From contig JAOLZN010000002.1 of the NCBI GenBank assembly GCA_028343855.1, positions 39,502-103,501 on the forward strand: a stretch of DNA of 64,000 nt. The letters run 5' to 3'. Both the position numbers and the translations under genes were made by a program. The notes beneath the pieces were generated by a model. That model did no database searches and was not told where the DNA came from. It saw only the letters and a program-made list of their open reading frames with translations. Positions 28,571 to 38,536 of the stretch are shown piece by piece. The stretch is from Candidatus Nitrosopumilus sp. (GTDB lineage: Archaea > Thermoproteota > Nitrososphaeria > Nitrososphaerales > Nitrosopumilaceae). Position 1 is the stretch's first letter. Each line of letters opens with the position of its first letter.

Positions 28571-29920
28571 GTGACTAAGGCTATATTTTTAACCATTTTG
28601 CTTGCTGGTCTTATTGTTATTGGTTCAAGTGCTCCTGCATTTGCTGCACAATTAGATACTACACTTAATCCAAATAATGCTGAATCTCCATTTAAAATGA
28701 GTTATCTCAAAACTGTCTTTATTGAATATCCAAACGGCGGTGATTTGTTTGACGCTTTAGGTGGAACTCAATGGAAAACCGAAGGAACAGCTGATGCAAC
28801 AAATCCTGGAGTTCAAACATTAATGATGGAACTTAACGATGGAATTCAACAAGATGGAAGTCAGGCAAGAGTTTCTGACTTGAATGTTACATATGAATTT
28901 CAATTAACTGGTAGAAATTTACAAACTTCTATTGATTACCGTGTAATTTTAGAGGGAACTATTACTGATTATATTATTACTGAAGATTCTCAAAAAAAAT
29001 TAGTTGATTTAGGATGGAGAGGTTTAACCGCTACATCTTCTATTGTCATTGATGGTGTTGAAATCAATATTCCTTTAGACACTTTGAAAACTGAAGAACC
29101 AATTCTTTACAATACTTTTGTTGACACTGAAGCTGAATCTGTACTTAATCGAGAATTAATTAACGCTCATTTTATTGTAGAACAACCATTAACTAATTGG
29201 CATTTCTTGTTTGACCCAACTGGAATCAATGCTGATGCAAATACATTTGGATTAGATGACTCAATTCAAGGCTTTGTTGTTTCAAGTTGGACTATGGGTG
29301 AAAGTAGTATTAGAGAAGGTCGACAGGTTGAACGTGTCTTTGAAGCAGAAGTAATGGCTGATGAAACTTACATTGTAAGAAGTGTTCAATCTACTGATAC
29401 TGCAAACTTGTCTTCTATTGGATTTGGTGCTTTGGATGTTTTAGATGGAGTTGAAATTATTGGTGTAACTCCAACTCCTCCTGAGGATTATATGACAACT
29501 TCAACTGGGGGTTTCCCAATTATGATTATTTATGGAATGGCTGGATTAGCTGCAGTTGCAGGAATTGGATTTTTCTTTATCAGTAGCAGATCCATGAAGA
29601 ATCAAAAGGTTGGTCAACAAGGAATTGATCCAAGTAATCTTGTTGGATATCAAACAAGTGCTTCTTCTGGCGGTTATCAAACAAATAGAGGTGAGGCTCA
29701 ATTGAAAACTGATACTGATTACAATCAAACAAGAAGTGTTTATGAGGAATCTACAGAGACTGCACATCAAGAACCTGAACCAACTCCTGAAGAAACCACA
29801 ACAGATGATTCTGCTAAACCAAAACCTACACTCCCAAAAGGATTTGAAGAAAAACCAGATGAACCTAAAGAAGAAACAAAAACTAAATCTTCTAGAGGAA
29901 CATTGCCAAAAGGTTTCTGA
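28571..29920 (+). CDS. Thaumarchaeal surface protein: signal peptide, ectodomain, C-terminal TM, Pro/Glu-rich tail with two TLPKGF motifs
   Basis: N-terminal signal; GGFPIMIIYGMAGLAAVAGIGFFFIS TM; tail ...KPTLPKGFEEKPDEPKEETKTKSSRGTLPKGF. Confidence 0.8.
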   Translation: MTKAIFLTILLAGLIVIGSSAPAFAAQLDTTLNPNNAESPFKMSYLKTVFIEYPNGGDLFDALGGTQWKTEGTADATNPGVQTLMMELNDGIQQDGSQARVSDLNVTYEFQLTGRNLQTSIDYRVILEGTITDYIITEDSQKKLVDLGWRGLTATSSIVIDGVEINIPLDTLKTEEPILYNTFVDTEAESVLNRELINAHFIVEQPLTNWHFLFDPTGINADANTFGLDDSIQGFVVSSWTMGESSIREGRQVERVFEAEVMADETYIVRSVQSTDTANLSSIGFGALDVLDGVEIIGVTPTPPEDYMTTSTGGFPIMIIYGMAGLAAVAGIGFFFISSRSMKNQKVGQQGIDPSNLVGYQTSASSGGYQTNRGEAQLKTDTDYNQTRSVYEESTETAHQEPEPTPEETTTDDSAKPKPTLPKGFEEKPDEPKEETKTKSSRGTLPKGF

Positions 29921-30082
29921 CATTTTTTTGTTTCTCTAAAATTTATTGTATTTTAATAATGAAGTATCTTTTTAGAAATTTAATTCAAAATTTGTAATCT
30001 AATTCATATATTTGTCTCATGTGAAACTAAAATAATTATAATTTTTCAAACATCTATGATTTCATTTTAAAATAATATTATG

Positions 30083-30362
30083 TGTGCTGGGAGTAACCCT
30101 CCTTCTGTTTTCACGATATTTCGCTTTGCAGCCTACCTGAACCTGGTACAGGCACCTATGGTTCTGTTTGGCTTTGCTCCATGTGGGTCGTCTGTTTCAT
30201 TCCTTTTATGGAAACCTCAGGTTTTCACCATCACTGTGCGCCATATTGGATTATTTTCTGCTCCGTTGCCAACCATCTCTGATTATCTATCTCCAGATCA
30301 CATTTCCTGTATGGAGGGAGGAGTTTCCTCTGCCGTAGCAGCGTGTCGTGCTCCAGCTCACA
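30083..30362 (-). ncRNA. rnpB: RNase P RNA
   Basis: Minus strand has GAGGAAACTCC (CR-I) near 5' end, ACAGAAGGAGGGTTAC (CR-V) near 3' end, and P1 pairing TGTGAGCTGG/CCAGCACACA. Confidence 0.88.
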
Positions 30363-30394
30363 TGGTAATGCTAATTTTTAATATGATTTGAATA

Positions 30395-31024
30395 TTACTT
30401 TGTGGGTTTTGTGCCTATGATAAACAATGTTCCAAATTCTCTTTTCCACTTTTCATTACCTTTCAAATCCTTGATTTGTTTTGTTTGTGTAATGAAACCT
30501 GCATTTTTAAAAAATTCTTTCCACTCTTTTTTTGAATGTAAATGCATTTGAATTTTCATCATATTACTCCATTTTGTCGTGGCTTTATTGTCTGTGTAAA
30601 AATCTGTACCGCAAAAGAACTGTCCTCCAGGTTTTAATAATTTGTAAATTCTTTGAATTGCATTCTCTATTGAATCTGCATAATATATTGACTCCATTGC
30701 AAAAATAAAATCAAATTTTCCTGAATACTTCCATTCTTCTATGTCTGTGCAAACAAAACTTTCTTTGTTATTTTTTATTTTTTTATTTGCTTGAATGATC
30801 ATTTTTTTACTTTTGTCTATTCCCATTGCTTTTTTACATTTTGAAATATTTGAAACATATCTAATTACCCAACCATTACCACAACCAACATCTAAAAATG
30901 AAAAAGGTTTGTTAAATGAAATTTTTTTTAAAATTTTTAATACATTCACTCCGTGTCCTTTTTCCATTGATTCTGCTTTCCCATTAATTGCCCACTCATC
31001 AAATTTCTTACTTACATTATCCAT
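30395..31024 (-). CDS. Class I SAM-dependent methyltransferase
   Basis: FLDVGCGNGWVIRY; LLKPGGQFFCGTDF. Confidence 0.85.
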   Translation of the reverse strand: MDNVSKKFDEWAINGKAESMEKGHGVNVLKILKKISFNKPFSFLDVGCGNGWVIRYVSNISKCKKAMGIDKSKKMIIQANKKIKNNKESFVCTDIEEWKYSGKFDFIFAMESIYYADSIENAIQRIYKLLKPGGQFFCGTDFYTDNKATTKWSNMMKIQMHLHSKKEWKEFFKNAGFITQTKQIKDLKGNEKWKREFGTLFIIGTKPTK

Positions 31025-31135
31025 AATTACAATATTTTTTTATTCAATTATAAACTTCTTGATACTGATGATTCATTCGAATCAATTCTACGTGTTCTTT
31101 ATAAGATATTTTCAGTAAATTATTTTGAAAAGAAA

Positions 31136-31351
31136 TTGCCTGATGAGTCTTGTAGAAATTGTGGTGGGTGTTTAACTGAAGCAACACATTGTTTTCAATG
31201 CTTCAAATCTACATCCATGATTTGTAAAACTTGTTCTGCATTGACTTCTGAACAATTTCATTCGTTATGTATGTCCAAATCGACCAACCAAAACATATCT
31301 GTGCCTAAAATCATGCCTAGCTTCTACATCTCTGTAGTTGCTATGGCATGA
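31136..31351 (+). CDS. Small Cys-rich (zinc-binding) protein
   Basis: CRNCGGCLTEATHCFQCFKSTSMICKTC. Confidence 0.6.
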   Translation: MPDESCRNCGGCLTEATHCFQCFKSTSMICKTCSALTSEQFHSLCMSKSTNQNISVPKIMPSFYISVVAMA

Positions 31352-31387
31352 TTTTTTTTAATTCAAATATGATTTGAAAATTATAGA

Positions 31388-32599
31388 TTATTTCCCCTTG
31401 ACTAAATTGAACAATTGTCTGACTGCTAATTTTGGATGACTCATTGCTAATTTGACCATATTTGATAATCCAAAATCTGCTTTTATAAAATCTAAAAATT
31501 CTTCTGTTTTTAGTTCTTTAATTATATCTAATTCTTTATCCCATTCTTTATCTGATAATCCTATCCATCTATCTTGAACTTTTCCTGCAGAGTTAATTTT
31601 AGATTCAATTGCATTTCTCCAATTCTCTTCATACGGGTATAGGGATTTTTCATCTGTTTTATTATTTTTAATGGCATTTGACGCAACTTCTCCGGCAACT
31701 CTGCCAAATTTTATTGCATATCTAATTCCTTCTAAAACTAAAGGATTAGCTTGACCTGCAGTATCCCCTACTAAAATTAAATTATTAAAAACTGTCTTAC
31801 GTGATAATCCGTCGTTTGGAATTAATCCATAATGAAATTCTATTGGTGTGATCTTTCCCAATTTTTTTATTGGCCCTAATTTTTTTTCTATGATATCTTT
31901 AAGTCTTTGAGTTGGATCTATATTTGAGTCTGGTTTTCCTACCCCTACCCCTATTCTGACAATATTGTTTCCAAGTGGAAAAATCCATGCATATCCTGCA
32001 GGAGTATATTCTTGTCCAACCATTAGCCACCATGTTTCTGAATCTACATTTTCAACTTTTGCTTCATATTCTGCACCTACTCCAAATCTTTTCCATTGTG
32101 TGACAAAACCCATTGCTTTAGAAATTGTTGACGTAAATCCTGTTGCATCAATTATTACTTTGGCATGAAATGATGTTTTTCCATTTACTCCTATACCACT
32201 TACACCCACAATATCATTTTCATCATTTTTAATCACTTCATTGATATTGGTTTTTACAAAAATATCTACTCCTATTTTCTTTGCCTCATTAGCTAACCAT
32301 CGATATGTTTTTCTTACATCTAACACTGCAGCTGTGGCAACTACATCACTAATGGTTACTTGGTTATTTGGTGATGCAAACGAGAAATTTTTAATTGGAT
32401 TGTAACAATCGTCTGGAATTCCAAATTCCTTAATGCTCTCAATCCATGTTACTCCACTTGTTCTTACTGTTTCTGCAATGGTATTTTCTTTTTCAATTAG
32501 TGCCACTTTGATTCCATTTTTTGCAGCTGCAAATGCTGCTGATGATCCAGCTGGACCTCCTCCAACTATGACTAAATCGTAATTGTATTCTTCAGACAA
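31388..32599 (-). CDS. Geranylgeranyl reductase-family FAD-dependent oxidoreductase
   Basis: DLVIVGGGPAGSSAAFAAAKNG; LILVGDTAGQANPLVLEGIRYAI. Confidence 0.9.
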   Translation of the reverse strand: MSEEYNYDLVIVGGGPAGSSAAFAAAKNGIKVALIEKENTIAETVRTSGVTWIESIKEFGIPDDCYNPIKNFSFASPNNQVTISDVVATAAVLDVRKTYRWLANEAKKIGVDIFVKTNINEVIKNDENDIVGVSGIGVNGKTSFHAKVIIDATGFTSTISKAMGFVTQWKRFGVGAEYEAKVENVDSETWWLMVGQEYTPAGYAWIFPLGNNIVRIGVGVGKPDSNIDPTQRLKDIIEKKLGPIKKLGKITPIEFHYGLIPNDGLSRKTVFNNLILVGDTAGQANPLVLEGIRYAIKFGRVAGEVASNAIKNNKTDEKSLYPYEENWRNAIESKINSAGKVQDRWIGLSDKEWDKELDIIKELKTEEFLDFIKADFGLSNMVKLAMSHPKLAVRQLFNLVKGK

Positions 32600-32651
32600 G
32601 TAAATTCTATGATAACTATCTAGGATATAATTTTGAGTATATCTAAATTTT

Positions 32652-32873
32652 TTATTTTTTTAATACTGGTTCGCCTGTAGTATCATTTTCTCTTTCTATA
32701 TCGAATGTTTCCATGTGTGCTGGGTCTCTGTGCATATAGCTATGAGTCTCTCCTCTTATGTTTCTGCAAAATTTTGAATGAATTGTTTTTTGGACTTCTA
32801 AAGTTGTTTCATTTTCATGAAATAGTCTCTTTCCGCATTCTTCACATCTAAATTCAGGCATAAATCTCATCAA
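32652..32873 (-). CDS. Small zinc-binding hypothetical protein
   Basis: FRCEECGKRLFHENETTLEVQKTIHSKFC. Confidence 0.65.
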   Translation of the reverse strand: MMRFMPEFRCEECGKRLFHENETTLEVQKTIHSKFCRNIRGETHSYMHRDPAHMETFDIERENDTTGEPVLKK

Positions 32874-32973
32874 TTACAAATCTATTTAGATGTTTCAGAA
32901 TTATTTATGGCTGATCTATGTGGTGTATTCCTATGATCCTAAACTTTAGATGTTTCAAAATATTTTATAATTT

Positions 32974-33090
32974 ATGTCTGAATTTGATCTTACTTCCTTT
33001 ATGATGTGGGGAGTAATTACTGGAATTAGTATGCTCGTTTTTGGATTTTCATATCGTAGATATTTGAGACGAAATAATTTTGTTTTTTAG
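32974..33090 (+). CDS. 38-aa single-TM mini-protein
   Basis: MSEFDLTSFMMWGVITGISMLVFGFSYRRYLRRNNFVF; manual translation. Confidence 0.5.
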   Translation: MSEFDLTSFMMWGVITGISMLVFGFSYRRYLRRNNFVF

Positions 33091-33092
33091 GT

Positions 33093-33965
33093 TTAGGAAT
33101 TATTAATTTTTTTAATATACTCTATTATTCCTGTATAGTCCAAATCCCCAAACCCTTCACTTATTGCATTCGTGTATATTTCTTCAGCTTTACTTATCAT
33201 TGGTAATTCAATTCCTGAATGTTTTGCAGCATTTGTCATGGTGGTAATATCTTTTTTTAAATTTGACAGTGTAAATGTTGCATCGTAATCCCCGTCTATC
33301 ATTTTGAATGCTTTATTTTCACTCATCCCTGTTTTGAAATATGTTGAATTTAGAACTTCTAAAAATATCTTAGGATCTACATTCAATTTTTTAAGCAGTG
33401 TAATTCCTTCGGATAATGATAACGCCAACATGGTAATTTGTAAATTCATGGCTAGTTTGATTGAATTTGCAATTCCTTGTTCTCCTAAAAACAATATTTT
33501 ATTTGCAATTTTTTCAAATATTGGTTTACAATAATCAAAACTAGATTTTGGACCTGATACCATCATTACTAATTTACCTGTTATTGCAACATTTGGCCCT
33601 CCCATGACTGGAACTTCTATTTTTTTAATATCATTTCGTTGAAATTCATCTGCAATTTTTTTTGATTCCTCTGCATCAATTGTACTCATGTCTGCAATTA
33701 TTGGTTTTTTATTTTTACTTTCAACAATACCTTTTTCTCCAAATGAAACTTCTCTTACTGCTATTGCGTCTTTTACCACGATGATTACCAGTTCTGTATT
33801 TTCTGCAACTGCTTTTGGTGAATCCATTACTTTGGCACCGTTTTTCTCTACTCTCATTGTTTTTTCTTTTGTTCTATTGTAAACTGCAACATCTTGCCCC
33901 AAATTTAATAGATTTAGTACTATTGCTTCACCTAGCATTCCAATTCCTATTACTCCTATTTTCAT
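33093..33965 (-). CDS. NAD(P)-dependent beta-hydroxyacid dehydrogenase (3-hydroxyisobutyrate DH family)
   Basis: IGVIGIGMLGEAIVLNLL; VMGGPNVAITGKLVMMVSG; SIKLAMNLQ. Confidence 0.88.
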   Translation of the reverse strand: MKIGVIGIGMLGEAIVLNLLNLGQDVAVYNRTKEKTMRVEKNGAKVMDSPKAVAENTELVIIVVKDAIAVREVSFGEKGIVESKNKKPIIADMSTIDAEESKKIADEFQRNDIKKIEVPVMGGPNVAITGKLVMMVSGPKSSFDYCKPIFEKIANKILFLGEQGIANSIKLAMNLQITMLALSLSEGITLLKKLNVDPKIFLEVLNSTYFKTGMSENKAFKMIDGDYDATFTLSNLKKDITTMTNAAKHSGIELPMISKAEEIYTNAISEGFGDLDYTGIIEYIKKINNS

Positions 33966-33989
33966 TGAGTTGTCTCCAAACTGTTACCA

Positions 33990-34376
33990 TTAATGTCGTT
34001 CTTCATTTTGTATTTCCCATTGAGCATTTCCAAATCTTGATACTGCAAATTCTAATTGCCCTATTGTTTTATCTCCTTTTTTGACTTTGGCAAAATCAAA
34101 TTTTTTCATTTTAAATATTTTTTCTTTTGGTTTGTATCCTCCTTCAATAACTTTAATTTTGAATTTTTTACTAGCTTTGATAATCATTCTTCTTGCAATT
34201 TGAACATCTCCCATCCATGAAAACATTTCAAAATCTCCAAAGTTTTTTGTTGTAATTTCATAACCGTATAGTCTTGCCTCTAGTTTATTATTTTGTATTT
34301 TTGATTGTTCATTTAACCATCCTACTATTTCTTCTCCGTGACCCTTTTGAACTCCAAATGTTTCCGAATTTCCCAT
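33990..34376 (-). CDS. Conserved hypothetical protein
   Basis: 128 aa ORF, good coding character. Confidence 0.65.
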   Translation of the reverse strand: MGNSETFGVQKGHGEEIVGWLNEQSKIQNNKLEARLYGYEITTKNFGDFEMFSWMGDVQIARRMIIKASKKFKIKVIEGGYKPKEKIFKMKKFDFAKVKKGDKTIGQLEFAVSRFGNAQWEIQNEERH

Positions 34377-34438
34377 ATTATCTCACTTTTGATATGGATA
34401 CATAATAATCATTTTCACATTAATGTTAAACTAAAATA

Positions 34439-34831
34439 TTGATGAATTTCTGTAATCTTATGCTTACAATTGATTGTAAAGATGTTTCATCAGTTCAAAA
34501 TGAATTACTAGTATATGTTGCTGACAAAGTTGAGGCAATCCCTACATTAAAAAATCAACAATTTACATTATCTACTTTAGATGATGATGATACTTTGGAT
34601 GTTGAGGTAGTTATATCTGCAATTAGGGAATATTTTGATTCTATTCATGAAGGTTCTAATTTTGCTGTAATTTCTAAAAATGAATTCATTAGTATAACTT
34701 CTGTGAATGGAAAAGTATTGGAAAATGATTCTAAAACTCAACAAGGTAACATGTTTTCATGTACTCATTGTGGTTTCATAACTCAATATCAAGTTGAATT
34801 AAATGTTCATATGAGAATACATTATCTGTAA
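34439..34831 (+). CDS. Protein with C-terminal C2H2 finger
   Basis: CTHCGFITQYQVELNVHMRIH. Confidence 0.7.
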   Translation: MMNFCNLMLTIDCKDVSSVQNELLVYVADKVEAIPTLKNQQFTLSTLDDDDTLDVEVVISAIREYFDSIHEGSNFAVISKNEFISITSVNGKVLENDSKTQQGNMFSCTHCGFITQYQVELNVHMRIHYL

Positions 34832-34885
34832 TTTTTTTTTGCTTCTTAACATGATCTTTATATGTAATTATTTCAAAAATTTATT

Positions 34886-35083
34886 GTGAAAAAAATCACT
34901 GATAGTAATAATCTCAAAGTTTATTGTGAAAAATGTGATTTAATTTTAAATTCTCGTCAAAAATACCTTAAACATCTTGATAGTCATTCATCAACAATAC
35001 CTAGTGACGTTTGTCCGATTGACACTGTTGTTGAAAAATTAATAAATTTTTTTACAAGAAAATCCTCTCAAAATTTAGAATAG
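34886..35083 (+). CDS. Small C2H2 finger protein
   Basis: YCEKCDLILNSRQKYLKHLDSH. Confidence 0.65.
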   Translation: MKKITDSNNLKVYCEKCDLILNSRQKYLKHLDSHSSTIPSDVCPIDTVVEKLINFFTRKSSQNLE

Positions 35084-35115
35084 GTTTTTTTAACTCATTT
35101 TATTCATCTTAACTA

Positions 35116-35781
35116 ATGAAGAAAAAGGGTCTCATTTTAGGGATAATTATAATTTCAATTATTATTGGAGTTGCAGCATCTGTTTCTTCTTCTAATGTTG
35201 AATCTTATGATATTGATATGACTAGAACTCATGGAAGCATTTCTACTGCAATGGGCTCTCCGATTTTAGGTGATCCCGATGCCCCTGTTACAATAGTTGA
35301 ATTTGGTGATTACCAATGTCATCAATGTCACAATTGGTTTCTTGATACTAAGCCTATGATTATGCGTGATTATATCGAAACCGGAAAAGTAAATTTAGTT
35401 TTTGTAGATTTTGCATTTCTAGGTAGGGATTCCCCAAAAGCAGCTGAAGCAACATACTGTGCTGATGATCAAAACAAGTATTGGGAATATCATGATTCTC
35501 TTTACACTGCACAAGAATCTAAAATTGATAATGGTTGGGCAAATTCAGAAAGATTGAAAGCATTTGCATTTAACTTGAATCTTGACATGGATTCGTTTAA
35601 TGAGTGTCTGGACTCTGGAAAATATTCTAAACGTGTACAATACAATTCTCAAGAGGCTAGAGATAATGGTGTTAGGGGAACTCCTGGATTTTTTATAATT
35701 GGTCCTGATTTTGAACAACACCCTATTGGAGGTGCACAACCATTTTCAGTATTCCAGAGAGTTTTGGATACTATGATCTAA
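35116..35781 (+). CDS. DsbA-like extracytoplasmic thioredoxin-fold protein
   Basis: N-terminal TM; FGDYQCHQCHNWF (CxxC); GVRGTPGFFIIGP cis-Pro. Confidence 0.9.
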   Translation: MKKKGLILGIIIISIIIGVAASVSSSNVESYDIDMTRTHGSISTAMGSPILGDPDAPVTIVEFGDYQCHQCHNWFLDTKPMIMRDYIETGKVNLVFVDFAFLGRDSPKAAEATYCADDQNKYWEYHDSLYTAQESKIDNGWANSERLKAFAFNLNLDMDSFNECLDSGKYSKRVQYNSQEARDNGVRGTPGFFIIGPDFEQHPIGGAQPFSVFQRVLDTMI

Positions 35782-36261
35782 ATGTTAAAAATTCTTAAAC
35801 TTGTTTTTTCAAATTTTATATTCTTAATACTATCTTTAATTATTTTTTCATCTATGATGACTGTTTTATTATTTATTTCTGAATTTATTTTCTTTGAACC
35901 CTTTTTTGTTACTCATATTCCATCTGGAAGTGAACTTGGATTTAGTTTAATTGTAATTCTTTCTATATTATCTGCATTAGTAATTCCTATGAATCTTTTT
36001 AGAATTACTCATCTAAAGAATTCTAAACAAAAAATTGGTGGAAGTATTTTTGGATCTATTGTGGGTTCTGTTGCTGGTGCATGTAGTTGTGGTCCAATTG
36101 GATTTGCTGTGATTTCAACATTTGGTTCAATTGGAGCTACTGCGACAGCATTTCTTACAAATTATGAAATTCCAATTAGGATTCTTGCTATTGTGATCCT
36201 TGTGATCACTTATTTTACTACCATTAAATCCCTAAAAACTGAATGTCAAGTAAATTTTTAG
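35782..36261 (+). CDS. Multi-TM membrane protein with CSCGP motif
   Basis: 159 aa; GACSCGPIGFAVISTFG; ATG directly after DsbA-like stop. Confidence 0.75.
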   Translation: MLKILKLVFSNFIFLILSLIIFSSMMTVLLFISEFIFFEPFFVTHIPSGSELGFSLIVILSILSALVIPMNLFRITHLKNSKQKIGGSIFGSIVGSVAGACSCGPIGFAVISTFGSIGATATAFLTNYEIPIRILAIVILVITYFTTIKSLKTECQVNF

Positions 36262-36492
36262 TAAGAATTGATTGAAAATTACCTATTAGCCAAATTTTTG
36301 TAACCTTAGATTCTATCATCTAGTCTAATTATTGCTTATTGTGACAATACTTTATGTTCCAATACGACCAAGTAGACGAGATTCTGATCTCGATGAAATA
36401 GAAGATTCTGAAGATTAATTTTCTATTCCCATTTTATCTAAAAATTATGTTTATTCTATGTAGAATTCAGATTTTTATTTGCCCTTTTTAGG

Positions 36493-37434
36493 TTGGTTTG
36501 TATGCAAAATTGGAATCTTTTTGTTGGAATGTTTTTAATTTCTAGTCCAATTTTATTTGCAATGATCGCATTTCCAGATTCTATTGCTTGGAGTTGGAAT
36601 GAGGGTCGAGGTGGTTACTTTTTTGCTTTAGTTTTTGTTGTAGCTGAATTGATTGGTTTGAAAATAATTATTTCTAAAAAAAGATTACTTGCTTTAGTTC
36701 CTATTTCATTAGTTACAATTTCATATTTGATTTCTTTAGAATATGGTTTAAGAGAATTTCTAATTGAATCTGCAACACAATTTAATGTCCAACTAATTTA
36801 CTCCTGGACTTGGATGTGGGATTTCATAGTAATGGCAATCTTTATTGTAATTGGATTGTCTATTTTCTTTGGGAAGCGTTGGATTAGAATTGCACCTGCT
36901 GCACCAATTTTTCTTAGTGGAACTGCAATAATTCTTTCATTAGATGCATTTTTCCCTTATGATACCCTTGGCCCATTACAATACATTGTTCCTTATTTTG
37001 TTCAAGCAAATGTTTGGATAATTACTGCCCTTGATCTGGGAACAGCAATAGCTCGTGATAATATAATGTTCTTGCGTGGTGATCATGGGTCAATGGCACT
37101 GCAAGTTTTTTGGCCTTCTGCAGGGGTTCATAGTATAATCATTTTCTCACTTGTAATTGGTGCATTTATGTTAAAAATGAATATTCCTAAAAATCGTAAA
37201 ATTTTATATTTCATTATAGGTATTGCTGGAACTATAATTGTTAATTTAATTCGTATTTTTTCATTATCTTGGTATGCTCTTAAGGTTACAACTGATCCTG
37301 TTGCCTGGGAGGAATATCATAAAATTGCTGGTGAAATAATGTTCTTGCCTTGGTTATTTGCTTTCATTTTAGTCGTAATTTTGATAGAATCTAGGCGTTT
37401 AAAAAAATCTGAATCTAATAATCTAAAAAATTAA
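36493..37434 (+). CDS. Archaeosortase/exosortase-family protein (thaumarchaeosortase-like)
   Basis: Multi-TM; WPSAGVHS...NLIRIFSL...HKIAGEIMFL resembling the exosortase Cys/Arg/His motif order, with Ser in place of Cys. Confidence 0.75.
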   Translation: MVCMQNWNLFVGMFLISSPILFAMIAFPDSIAWSWNEGRGGYFFALVFVVAELIGLKIIISKKRLLALVPISLVTISYLISLEYGLREFLIESATQFNVQLIYSWTWMWDFIVMAIFIVIGLSIFFGKRWIRIAPAAPIFLSGTAIILSLDAFFPYDTLGPLQYIVPYFVQANVWIITALDLGTAIARDNIMFLRGDHGSMALQVFWPSAGVHSIIIFSLVIGAFMLKMNIPKNRKILYFIIGIAGTIIVNLIRIFSLSWYALKVTTDPVAWEEYHKIAGEIMFLPWLFAFILVVILIESRRLKKSESNNLKN

Positions 37435-37444
37435 TTTTCTTAAT

Positions 37445-38536
37445 TTAAAAATAATTGGTAATGTCGCTTTGACCTTTAATTTCTGTAAGGTCTGCCACTC
37501 TTATTCCTAATCTTCGTATTAGCCTTGTCTGATTCTCTAACCCATCTTGCAGTAACTGTTCTACATTTCTTTCTAATTCTTCTATGCTATTTGTTGAATT
37601 TTTTAGCATTTTTGATTTTGATTTATTTGTTAGATCTGATTGTACAAAATATATTCCAACTGATTTGAACATTTTGTTATTTTTCTTAACTACATTGATT
37701 ACTTGCTTGCATAATTCATACAAATTTTCTAATAGAAATTCATAATTTTTAGAATCTTTTTTTAAAGTAATTATTTTACTATATTGTATGCTTTCTTCTT
37801 TTTCTTTTACTGGTTCATCGTTAATTCCTCTAATTGCATTAAAGATGTAGGTTCCACTCTTTCTTCCAAATTCATTGTTTAACGTAAAAACATCTATTTT
37901 TTTTAAGTCTTGAATAGTTTCTAAATTCATTTCTTTAAATCTTTGCTCAGTTTTTTTCCCAATACCTGGAATTACTCTGATGTTAAGTTGTTCTAAAAAT
38001 TGTTCTATTCTATTTGGTTCAACAATGGTTAGTCCATCTGGTTTTTGATAGTCTGAAGCAATTTTTGATATTAATTTATTTGGTGAAACACCTATTGAAC
38101 AACTTAGTTTCAGTTTTGCTCTGATTAAATTTTTAATTTGTTGTGCCAGATGACTTGCTTTTTTAAAATTTTCTTCAGATCTTTTTGTCACATCTAAGTA
38201 AGCTTCGTCTCTTCCTACATATTCAAAAATATCTGCATTTTCTTTCATTATTTTCATTGCCTTTTCAGTCATTTTTGAATAATATTCAAAATCTACTGGT
38301 AAGAATTCTGCATCCGCTCTATTTTCAAGTCTTTTTTTTGCAAATGAGATTGGTATTCCTGATTTAACTCCGTATTTTCTTGCTGTATAATTTGCAGTTG
38401 CAATTGCACCACTATCTCCCCCTCTATCTGAGAAAACACATACACAGACGGGTTTTGTTTTTAGATCTGGTTTTCTAACTTCTTCACATTGTGCATAAAA
38501 ATAATCAAAATCTATGTGGAAAACGACTCTTCCCAA
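37445..38536 (-). CDS. dinB: Y-family DNA polymerase IV (Dpo4/DinB)
   Basis: VVFHIDFDYFYAQCEEVR; DEAYLDVT; SCSIGVSPNKLISKIASDYQKPDGLT. Confidence 0.95.
   Translation of the reverse strand: MGRVVFHIDFDYFYAQCEEVRKPDLKTKPVCVCVFSDRGGDSGAIATANYTARKYGVKSGIPISFAKKRLENRADAEFLPVDFEYYSKMTEKAMKIMKENADIFEYVGRDEAYLDVTKRSEENFKKASHLAQQIKNLIRAKLKLSCSIGVSPNKLISKIASDYQKPDGLTIVEPNRIEQFLEQLNIRVIPGIGKKTEQRFKEMNLETIQDLKKIDVFTLNNEFGRKSGTYIFNAIRGINDEPVKEKEESIQYSKIITLKKDSKNYEFLLENLYELCKQVINVVKKNNKMFKSVGIYFVQSDLTNKSKSKMLKNSTNSIEELERNVEQLLQDGLENQTRLIRRLGIRVADLTEIKGQSDITNYF

Noticed and set aside
30080-30391. 103-aa plus-strand ORF
   Set aside because: Overlaps conserved RNase P RNA elements on the minus strand.
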